Source of the DNA: GCA-2708415 sp964353185
GTDB lineage: Bacteria > Pseudomonadota > Alphaproteobacteria > Micavibrionales > Micavibrionaceae
Length of the DNA: 30,189 nt
Direction of reading: 5' to 3'
Assembly: GCA_964353185.1 (NCBI GenBank)
Contig: CAYGUV010000018.1
Coordinates: forward strand, 1-30,189
Position numbers and translations under genes: made by a program. Under the pieces are notes generated by a model that saw nothing but the letters and a program-made list of their open reading frames with translations, was not told the origin of the DNA and ran no database searches. This document shows, one piece after another, positions 15,538 to 21,485 of this stretch (position 1 is the stretch's first letter; every line of letters begins with the position of its first letter).

Positions 15538-17766
15538 TTATAGACTACAAGAAACGCAACCTTCAACCTCAGTCCCCTCAAGGGCCATTTGGCGGATACG
15601 GATGTAATAGATTGTCTTAATCCCTGCTTTCCATGCACGTATTTGCGCACGGTTGATGTCACGTGTTGTCGCGGTATCAGGAAAGAATAAGGTTAAAGAC
15701 AAGCCTTGATCGACGTGCTGCGTTGCGGCGGCATAAGTGTCGATAACTTTATCTGGTCCAATTTCATATGCATCCTGATAATATTCTTTATTATCATTCG
15801 TCATATACGCCGCAGGATAGTATACACGACCAATCTTTCCTTCCTTACGAATTTCAATCTTCGATGCAATTGGGTGAATCGATGATGTTGAATTGTTGAT
15901 ATAAGAAATTGATCCTGTTGGTGGCACCGCCTGAAGATACGCATTGTAGATACCATGCTTCATGACAGATTTCTTTAATGCTTCCCAATCTTTTTGAGTT
16001 GGGATTTTAATACCACTATCGGCAAATAAACCTTTTACCTTCTCTGTTGCAGGCTTCCAAACTTTATCGGTGTATTTATCAAAATACTCACCAGAGGCAT
16101 ATTTAGAATCTTCAAAGTTTTTGAATGTTTCCTTACGCTCTTTCGCGATTTGGTTTGATGCTTTGATGGCATGATACGTCACCGTATAGAAATACATATT
16201 GGTGAAATCAATTCCCTCTTCAGAACCGTAGAAAATGCGCTCACGGGATAAATATCCGTGTAAATTCATCTGCCCAAGACCGATAGCATGCGACGCTCTA
16301 TTCCCTTCTGCAACAGATGGAACAGACTCAAGGTTACTCATGTCTGACACGGCTGTTAAGGAACGAATTGCTGTCTCAACTGTCTTTGCAAAATCAGGCG
16401 AATCCATCGCCTTAGCAATATTCATTGAACCAAGGTTACAAGAAATATCACGCCCCAAATGGGCATATCCTAGGTCTGGATTAAACTCACTTGCTTCGCT
16501 TACCTGAAGGATTTCAGAACAAAGATTACTCATTGTAATACGGCCATCAATTGGGTTGGCTTTGTTCACTGTATCTTCGAACATGATGTAAGGGTAGCCA
16601 GATTCAAATTGAATCTCTGCTATTGTTTGGAAGAAGTCTCTCGCTTTTATTTTCTTCTTTGTAATACGCGGATTTGCAACCATTTCATGGTATTTTTCCG
16701 TCACAGAAATCTCCGAAAATGGTTTCCCATACACGCGCTCTACATCATAAGGGGAGAACAAATACATGTCTTCGTCATTTTTGGCCAACTCAAACGTGAT
16801 ATCGGGAATAACAACGCCTAATGATAATGTCTTAATACGAATCTTTTCATCCGCATTTTCGCGTTTTGTGTCGAAAAAGCTCATAATATCAGGGTGGTGT
16901 GCATTGAGGTAAACCGCACCAGCGCCCTGACGTGACCCTAATTGATTGGCGTAAGAAAATGCATCTTCAAGCAATTTCATCACAGGAATAATTCCAGAGG
17001 ACTGACCTTTAATCTTTTTAATCGGCGCGCCCGTTTCACGAATATTCGAAAGCATAAGCGCAACACCACCACCGCGTTTTGATAATTGTAGGGCGGAGTT
17101 AATAGAGCGACCAATTGATTCCATACTGTCTTCAACACGCAATAAGAAACAAGAAACCAATTCTCCGCGCTGTTTTTTACCCGCGTTCAAGAATGTTGGC
17201 GTTGCTGGTTGAAAACGACCACTAATAATCTCATCGACCAATTGTTTGGCCATCGCTTCATCACCACGTGCCAGCGTAAGGCCTGTCATCACTGCGCGGT
17301 CTTCGTAGCGCTCTAAATAACGCTGACCATCAAATGTTTTTAATGTGTAGGCGGCATAATATTTATACGCCCCTAAGAAGGTAGAAAAACGGAATTTTTG
17401 CGCATAGGCATGGTCGTATAAACTACTAATAAATTCAAAATCATATTGCTCAAGCACTTCGCTTTCATAATAGCCATTCATAACCAAGTGACCAAGCTTC
17501 TCTTCCAAGTTATGAAAGAAAACAGTGTTTTGATTTACATGTTGCAGGAAGTACTCACGCACCGCTTCCTTGTCCTTATCAAACTGGATTTCTCCCTTTT
17601 CATTCAAAAGGTTAAGCATGGCATTTAAAGCATGATAATCAAGACCGCTATCGACACGAATGTTTTCCTTAGCCGGTTCTTTTGGCATATTGGCCGCCAT
17701 AATCTTTTTTAGTGCGTTTCCCTCTGACGTTACGCCCGTATCTTTTGCTTGTTGTGCTGTTGCCAT
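15538..17766 (-). CDS. nrdE: Class Ib ribonucleotide reductase, alpha subunit (NrdE)
   Basis: Catalytic subunit that reduces ribonucleoside diphosphates to deoxyribonucleotides. The 742-residue protein begins with Ala/Lys-rich residues. It has the substrate-site block RFQPATPTFLNAGKKQRGELVSCFLL with an active-site Cys, SNLCSEILQVSE (a second catalytic region), AVPPTGSISYINNSTSSIHP, and a C-terminal redox pair in GCVSCSL that is re-reduced by NrdH. It lacks the long ATP-cone of class Ia NrdA, fitting the NrdE type. The chosen ATG overlaps nrdI by 37 bp and is supported by AAGGGA upstream; it gives a slightly longer N-terminus than E. coli NrdE (714 residues). Confidence 0.97.
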   Translation of the reverse strand: MATAQQAKDTGVTSEGNALKKIMAANMPKEPAKENIRVDSGLDYHALNAMLNLLNEKGEIQFDKDKEAVREYFLQHVNQNTVFFHNLEEKLGHLVMNGYYESEVLEQYDFEFISSLYDHAYAQKFRFSTFLGAYKYYAAYTLKTFDGQRYLERYEDRAVMTGLTLARGDEAMAKQLVDEIISGRFQPATPTFLNAGKKQRGELVSCFLLRVEDSMESIGRSINSALQLSKRGGGVALMLSNIRETGAPIKKIKGQSSGIIPVMKLLEDAFSYANQLGSRQGAGAVYLNAHHPDIMSFFDTKRENADEKIRIKTLSLGVVIPDITFELAKNDEDMYLFSPYDVERVYGKPFSEISVTEKYHEMVANPRITKKKIKARDFFQTIAEIQFESGYPYIMFEDTVNKANPIDGRITMSNLCSEILQVSEASEFNPDLGYAHLGRDISCNLGSMNIAKAMDSPDFAKTVETAIRSLTAVSDMSNLESVPSVAEGNRASHAIGLGQMNLHGYLSRERIFYGSEEGIDFTNMYFYTVTYHAIKASNQIAKERKETFKNFEDSKYASGEYFDKYTDKVWKPATEKVKGLFADSGIKIPTQKDWEALKKSVMKHGIYNAYLQAVPPTGSISYINNSTSSIHPIASKIEIRKEGKIGRVYYPAAYMTNDNKEYYQDAYEIGPDKVIDTYAAATQHVDQGLSLTLFFPDTATTRDINRAQIRAWKAGIKTIYYIRIRQMALEGTEVEGCVSCSL

Positions 17767-18152
17767 AATTTAGCATTCCCTTCTTGTACGTTTTTTTTAT
17801 CTTTTAATGTTCCTGTTAATTCAAATTTATAGAGCAGCGGAACATTACATTTCTTTGCAATGACCGTTCCCGCATGCCCATAAAATTCACCAAAATTAGT
17901 ATTCCCCCCGGCAATGACACCAACCATAAGATCGCGGTTATTTTTATTATTTAAAAATCTAATAACCTGCTTAGGGACGGCCCCATTTCCATCACAATCA
18001 CCGTAGGTTGGTGTGACTAAAATAAAGGGTTGATCCGCATTTACCATCTCGTCTTTTGGCGATAACGGTATACGCTTGTTGGGTATCCCTAACCTTTCCA
18101 CAAATTTATGTGTATTTCCTGAATAACTAGAAAAGTAGATTAGTTGATACAT
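17730..18152 (-). CDS. nrdI: NrdI flavodoxin-like activator
   Basis: Flavoprotein that supplies the oxidant for assembling the dimanganese-tyrosyl cofactor of NrdF. The 140 residues contain the FMN phosphate loop YFSSYSGNTHKFVERL (about 6-21), VTPTYGDCDG (near 47-56) and IAGGNTNFGEFYGHAG (near 80-95), all typical of NrdI. TAGGAAAA precedes the ATG. The 3' end overlaps nrdE by 37 bp and nrdH lies 13 bp upstream. Its presence identifies the reductase as class Ib with a probable manganese cofactor. Confidence 0.96.
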   Translation of the reverse strand: MYQLIYFSSYSGNTHKFVERLGIPNKRIPLSPKDEMVNADQPFILVTPTYGDCDGNGAVPKQVIRFLNNKNNRDLMVGVIAGGNTNFGEFYGHAGTVIAKKCNVPLLYKFELTGTLKDKKNVQEGNAKLWQQHNKQKIRA

Positions 18153-18165
18153 TTTTCCTAAATCT

Positions 18166-18390
18166 TTATTCGCTTAATGCACCGATTTTATCTGGGCGAA
18201 AACCTGCCCAATGCTGATCCCCTGCAATAACAACAGGAACCTGTCTATACCCCATGCTTTCAACCTTAGAAAAGGCTTGATCATCTTCCGTTAGATCAAT
18301 CACGTTATAGGTAACGCCTTTTCTTTCTAATTCTCTGTAAGTTGCAACGCATTGAACACATGATGGTTTGCTATAGACTGTGACGCTCAT
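18166..18390 (-). CDS. nrdH: NrdH glutaredoxin-like electron donor
   Basis: Small thioredoxin-fold protein that reduces the C-terminal cysteines of NrdE. It has 74 residues. The redox motif is Cys11-Val-Gln-Cys14 (KPSCVQCVAT), followed by the cis-Pro block RQVPVVI and the C-terminal GFRPDKI typical of NrdH. A GGGA Shine-Dalgarno precedes the ATG. It is the first gene of the operon, about 160 bases downstream of the NrdR-controlled promoter. Confidence 0.95.
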   Translation of the reverse strand: MSVTVYSKPSCVQCVATYRELERKGVTYNVIDLTEDDQAFSKVESMGYRQVPVVIAGDQHWAGFRPDKIGALSE

Positions 18391-18551
18391 AAGATTTTCC
18401 CTTTTTGTTTGTTTTTTAAGTCGTTTAGTTTAAATTTATTTATTCCATAATCCGCATAAATTAGAATTAAATTGAGGATCTGCTGCTAAAAAAACAGCAA
18501 AAATCTGTGGGTAAATCTAAAATATGATTAATCGGGCGAAATGCCCCAGTA

Positions 18552-18599
18552 ACACTATATATAGTATAATCATCATCAATTTAGGTCAACATATAGTTT
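18552..18599 (-). promoter_or_regulatory. nrdHIEF promoter overlapped by two NrdR boxes
   Basis: Read leftward, TTGACC (complement of 18584-18589), a 17-base spacer and TACTAT (complement of 18561-18566) form a strong promoter. Two NrdR boxes cover it: ACACTATATATAGTAT (18552-18567, near-perfect against acaCwAtATaTwGtgt) over the -10, and GGTCAACATATAGTTT (18584-18599) over the -35. Their starts are 32 bp apart, three helical turns, the known NrdR arrangement. This predicts repression by NrdR-ATP/dATP when deoxynucleotides are plentiful. The nrdR gene itself is not in the window. The leader to nrdH is about 160 nt. Confidence 0.85.
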
Positions 18600-18848
18600 T
18601 ATAAATAATTTCCACTGATGTGGAAAAGCAGATTTTAAGGCTAAACTATCGGAATAATTGTATTTTTTTTCAAAGCTAACTTTTATACAAAAACTATACA
18701 TACACCGCTAAACAAAATATGACTCAAAACACCGTCCAAAAAATAGAAAATATGAGCGATTCTTAAAGAATCTCCTAGGAACGATTCCTTAATATTTTAT
18801 GAATAAGTAAATAGGACTAAGAATTTTTGAGCCGATGAGCATCCTTCT
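18600..18848. other. Non-coding stretch upstream of the nrd promoter
   Basis: No credible gene on either strand. An inverted repeat TTTCCAC-tgat-GTGGAAA (18609-18626) lies 20 bp upstream of the nrd -35, and its minus strand contains TTTTCCACA, a relaxed DnaA box. Two short palindromes occur near 18753-18786 (GATTCTT-a-AAGAATC, then AGGAA-cga-TTCCT). Function unknown. Confidence 0.5.
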
Positions 18849-18875
18849 AAAAAAAAGCCCGCTTAAGGCGGACTT
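18849..18875 (-). terminator. Intrinsic terminator of the DUF883-entericidin operon
   Basis: Read leftward, AAGTCCGC and GCGGGCTT pair over eight positions (one G-T wobble) around a five-base loop, followed by eight T. It lies just after the 43-residue membrane peptide gene. Confidence 0.88.
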
Positions 18876-18883
18876 TCTAAGTA

Positions 18884-19015
18884 TTAATAAGTGTTGCTAG
18901 ACATTTCTAATTGTGAAGTATTTCCAATATCACCGGCAATGCTGTTCAATAAAACAATGCCAACTATTCCAATAAAAAACGTCAATAATATTATAATTAA
19001 ACCTTTATTGGTCAT
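18884..19015 (-). CDS. Small single-pass membrane peptide
   Basis: A 43-residue ORF that begins MTNKGLIIILLTFFIGIVGI and has one hydrophobic helix (about 5-27), then a short polar tail ending MSSNTY. It lies eight bases after the entericidin stop and just before the operon terminator, so it is probably cotranscribed. No strong Shine-Dalgarno is visible, so translation may be coupled. I recognise no family. It resembles the tiny membrane proteins often found in envelope-stress operons; its position is the main support that it is real. Confidence 0.55.
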   Translation of the reverse strand: MTNKGLIIILLTFFIGIVGIVLLNSIAGDIGNTSQLEMSSNTY

Positions 19016-19023
19016 GATAGTTA

Positions 19024-19158
19024 TTAATTTGCAGCATCCTGAATGGCTTCGCCACCACGCTCAATATCTTGCCCTGCACCAGATAGAGTGTTACATGCGC
19101 TCAAACCTAATGTGCATGTTGCAAAACCTAATAATATAAATAATTTTAATTTTTTCAT
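19024..19158 (-). CDS. Entericidin-family lipoprotein
   Basis: A 44-residue precursor with a basic start MKKLKLF, a hydrophobic signal core, and the lipobox LSAC (Cys22), giving a mature peptide of about 23 residues, CNTLSGAGQDIERGGEAIQ plus DAAN. The CNT...G.G.D...GG.AI..AA pattern is characteristic of the EcnA/EcnB entericidins, small envelope lipoproteins induced in stationary phase or stress. AAGGAAAG lies before the ATG. It follows the YqjE-like gene by 21 bp and belongs to the same leftward operon. It could be either the antidote (EcnA) or toxin (EcnB) type; sequence alone does not decide. Confidence 0.88.
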   Translation of the reverse strand: MKKLKLFILLGFATCTLGLSACNTLSGAGQDIERGGEAIQDAAN

Positions 19159-19179
19159 TTTTCTTTCCTTTTTTTAAAT

Positions 19180-19614
19180 TTACAAGAATCTTTCACCAAT
19201 TAAATATCCTGCTGCAGATGCAATCGCAACTGCTGACTTAGGATTTTTAACAACTGGCTCACCAAATTCTTGCTCTGCTAAGATAAATCCATCTTCCAAA
19301 GTACGAACCATTTTAGATTTCATTTTCTTAAGTTTTTGAACCTTCCAATATAGTATTCCAAAAATAATGGAGATACTAAAGACCGAGATAGCGAATGCCG
19401 CAACAGCCATATAAGCCATTGTTTCAACCTGAGTATAATTTATATTTAACCAAATATATAAAGAATACAGACCAAAAAAAGTTGTAGCGACCAACATGAC
19501 GCCCGCATAAGCCGCTAACCAGTTTTTGATCTTATTATTCAATGAAACTGGATTAGCACCGCTGCGCACACCTATGGCAAGCATTTTCTCTAGTAAAGGT
19601 ATTAGCTTATACAC
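19180..19614 (-). CDS. YqjE/holin-like two-helix membrane protein
   Basis: A 144-residue inner-membrane protein with two strong transmembrane helices (about 33-55 and 66-90). A basic linker KVQKLKKMKSKM follows, then an amphipathic C-terminal part with SAVAIASAAGYLIGERFL. It starts one base after the stop of the DUF883 gene, the same arrangement as yqjD-yqjE in enterobacteria, where YqjE is a holin-3_6-like membrane protein. The family assignment rests on topology and neighbour rather than clear motif identity. Likely stress-related membrane function. Confidence 0.7.
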   Translation of the reverse strand: MYKLIPLLEKMLAIGVRSGANPVSLNNKIKNWLAAYAGVMLVATTFFGLYSLYIWLNINYTQVETMAYMAVAAFAISVFSISIIFGILYWKVQKLKKMKSKMVRTLEDGFILAEQEFGEPVVKNPKSAVAIASAAGYLIGERFL

Positions 19615-19615
19615 T

Positions 19616-19900
19616 TTAGCGGCGCCCTAAAAGCAAGCTCAACGCCAGACCAGCACCAAATGCGATTGCTACTGCTTGCAATGGCTTTTCGCGGACTTTC
19701 ATTTCTGCATATAACATTTGTTCACGAGTTTGTTCAGAAATTTCACTCATTTTTTCAGAAGCAGCACCTTTTAGCTCTTCCATTTTTTCTGAACCATCAG
19801 CTTTAATGTGACGACCTAACTCAATTGTATTTTCTTTAATAGATTGAGCGTCTTTTTTAATATCATTAACTTCTGGGTATTTTGTTTTGGCTTTTGCCAT
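19616..19900 (-). CDS. DUF883 (ElaB/YqjD-family) membrane-anchored protein
   Basis: A 94-residue protein with a long charged helical region (about 8-68) and a C-terminal transmembrane tail, REKPLQAVAIAFGAGLALSL followed by LLGRR. The conserved REKPLQAVAIAFGAG block and terminal RR are the DUF883 hallmark. E. coli ElaB and YqjD are C-tail-anchored inner-membrane proteins that bind ribosomes in stationary phase. AAAAGGAG precedes the ATG. A GGAAC-N17-GGTT motif upstream suggests control by an ECF sigma factor. First gene of a four-gene leftward operon ending at 18849. Confidence 0.92.
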   Translation of the reverse strand: MAKAKTKYPEVNDIKKDAQSIKENTIELGRHIKADGSEKMEELKGAASEKMSEISEQTREQMLYAEMKVREKPLQAVAIAFGAGLALSLLLGRR

Positions 19901-19938
19901 GATTTTTTACTCCTTTTATAGTAGTTGATTGCATTACA

Positions 19939-19964
19939 AACCACTACAGGAGTAAATTAGTTCC
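19939..19964 (-). promoter_or_regulatory. Putative ECF-sigma promoter of the DUF883 operon
   Basis: Read leftward, GGAAC (complement of 19960-19964), a 17-base spacer and GGTT (complement of 19939-19942). The EcfG/ECF15 consensus is GGAAC-N16/17-CGTT, so there is one mismatch. The start site would be about 30 bases before the ATG, a suitable leader. Assignment to the ECF sigma factor at 20874 is inference. Confidence 0.45.
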
Positions 19965-19972
19965 TAATCATT

Positions 19973-20716
19973 TTATTTTTTTTGTATTTCACCTGCAAAC
20001 ATGTATCCCACGCCACGGACAGTTTTAATAATAGCATCTGTATCATTATTATCGCCTTTGTCATTTTCTGATAATTTTTTACGCAAACGACCGATTTGAA
20101 TATCTATTGCACGATCATATGCATCAAACTCACCATCCCTGGTCAAATCAAATAAATGTTCACGGCTTAACGCACGGTTTGGCGACAATAGAAGTGCCTC
20201 AAGAAGTTTAAACTCACCTGTCGTTAAATCTGCCGATTCGTTCGTAACATTATTAAATAGTTGAAATTGCCCACGATCTAAGCGCCAAATACCATTAAAG
20301 ATGATTTTCTCACCTTCTGATTTATCTGGCTCATTATTGGCAACGTTCGAAGTAGAGCGGCGCATAATCGCTTTTATTCGGGCAGAAAGCTCACGCATTT
20401 CAAATGGCTTAGTAATATAATCGTCTGCCCCCATTTCTAAACAAATAATTTTCTCTGTCGTATCGTTCTTTCCAGATACAATAATAATACCCGCACTTGT
20501 TACTGCCTGTAATTGAGGAATAAGATGCATCCCTTCAATATCTGGTAATACCAAATCCAATAAAATGACGTCTAAATCAGATTCGGAGGCTTGAGCCAAT
20601 GCTGTTTTACTATCTTGAGCTTGGAGGACTTTATAACCATCTTCTTCAAGGTAACTTCCCACGACTAACTGAAGATTAGCATCATCATCGATGGCTAAAA
20701 CCGTCCCTTTTTTCAT
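19973..20716 (-). CDS. OmpR-family two-component response regulator
   Basis: A 247-residue transcription factor. The receiver domain (1-120) has the acidic pair D10-D11, phosphoacceptor D54 (VILLDLVLPD), and the conserved Lys in ADDYITKPF. The winged-helix DNA-binding domain (about 145-240) includes LTTGEFKLLEALL, DAYDRAIDIQIGRLRKKL and IIKTVRGVGYMF. GAAGG precedes the ATG. It diverges from the ECF sigma gene across 157 bp. No partner kinase is adjacent in the same operon; the hybrid kinase at 21486-23732 already carries its own receiver, so cognate pairing is open. Confidence 0.95.
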   Translation of the reverse strand: MKKGTVLAIDDDANLQLVVGSYLEEDGYKVLQAQDSKTALAQASESDLDVILLDLVLPDIEGMHLIPQLQAVTSAGIIIVSGKNDTTEKIICLEMGADDYITKPFEMRELSARIKAIMRRSTSNVANNEPDKSEGEKIIFNGIWRLDRGQFQLFNNVTNESADLTTGEFKLLEALLLSPNRALSREHLFDLTRDGEFDAYDRAIDIQIGRLRKKLSENDKGDNNDTDAIIKTVRGVGYMFAGEIQKK

Positions 20717-20873
20717 ATTAATACCTTCTACATTCGTTGATATTGGATATTAATCCATTTGTTACGAAAATGATACAAACTTTTTCACAAATGAAACATT
20801 TTGGATATACGCAAGTTACTAGTGTGGAATAAATTTGTTTTTAGGTTAACGAAACAAACACAAAGGAAACAAT

Positions 20874-21419
20874 ATGTTTAACAACCAAGATTTAATGGAA
20901 CATCACAATCGATTAGAAAAGTTTGCTTACAAATTGACACGCAACAAAGCCGATGCAGAAGATCTGTTACAATCAACATTGTTACGTGCAATTGAGAAAA
21001 AACAGCTATTTCAAGAAGGAACAAACCTTTTTAGCTGGACATCAAAAATTATGTATAACATGTTCGTTTCAGGATATCGTCGCAAAGTAAAATTTGAATC
21101 ACAATATGATCCAGAAAGCCACATCCAAAACATGAGTGTTGATGAAAGTCAGACTACAAAAATGGAATATCAAGATGTTGATCGCGCAATGGACGACCTT
21201 AGTAAAGAACACAGAGAAATTATTAAATTAGTCTGTATTCAAGGGAAACAATATTCAGAAGTTGCAAAAGAAATTGGCATCCCTGTCGGCACCGTAAGAT
21301 CACGCCTTTCAAGGGCACGTGAAGCATTACAAGCATCACTAAACAGCACAAAATACCCAATCTCCGCAAAATTTATGCAAGATAGCTACAAACATAATAA
21401 TGTTAGAGCCGCTGCATAA
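20874..21419 (+). CDS. ECF-type RNA polymerase sigma factor (EcfG-like)
   Basis: A 181-residue sigma-70-family factor with only regions 2 and 4. Region 2 (about 10-72) contains LTRNKADAEDLLQSTLLRAI and the -10 recognition helix FSWTSKIMYNMFVSGYRRK. Region 4 (about 108-165) contains LSKEHREIIKLVCIQGKQYS followed by EVAKEIGIPVGTVRSRLSRAREAL, the -35 helix-turn-helix. The GTNLFSW and YNMF..GYRR features recall the alphaproteobacterial general-stress factor EcfG. AAGGAAA precedes the ATG. Nearby GGAAC promoter motifs fit such a factor. No NepR gene is next to it, unlike canonical EcfG loci; the anti-sigma-like gene at 24112 may be its partner. Confidence 0.92.
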   Translation: MFNNQDLMEHHNRLEKFAYKLTRNKADAEDLLQSTLLRAIEKKQLFQEGTNLFSWTSKIMYNMFVSGYRRKVKFESQYDPESHIQNMSVDESQTTKMEYQDVDRAMDDLSKEHREIIKLVCIQGKQYSEVAKEIGIPVGTVRSRLSRAREALQASLNSTKYPISAKFMQDSYKHNNVRAAA

Positions 21420-21428
21420 ATTTTAAAG

Positions 21429-21471
21429 AAAATCCCCCCATCCCCCCCCCTTAAAACGGGGGGATTTTTTT
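21429..21471. terminator. Bidirectional terminator with duplicated C tract
   Basis: AAATCCCCCC (near 21430-21439) pairs with GGGGGGATTT (21458-21467), followed by T rightward; the minus strand is similar. A second tract of nine C at 21442-21450 can pair with the same G run in a shorter hairpin. It separates the convergent sigma factor and hybrid kinase genes. Confidence 0.85.
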
Positions 21472-21485
21472 GTCTAAAATCTGGG

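Noticed and set aside
18774..18800. GGAAC at about 18775 as a rightward ECF promoter
   Set aside because: No gene follows on that strand, and no CGTT-like element is found 16-17 bases away.
18891..19139. An 82-codon rightward reading frame
   Set aside because: It is antisense to the entericidin and membrane-peptide genes, which have a lipobox, a Shine-Dalgarno and a terminator.
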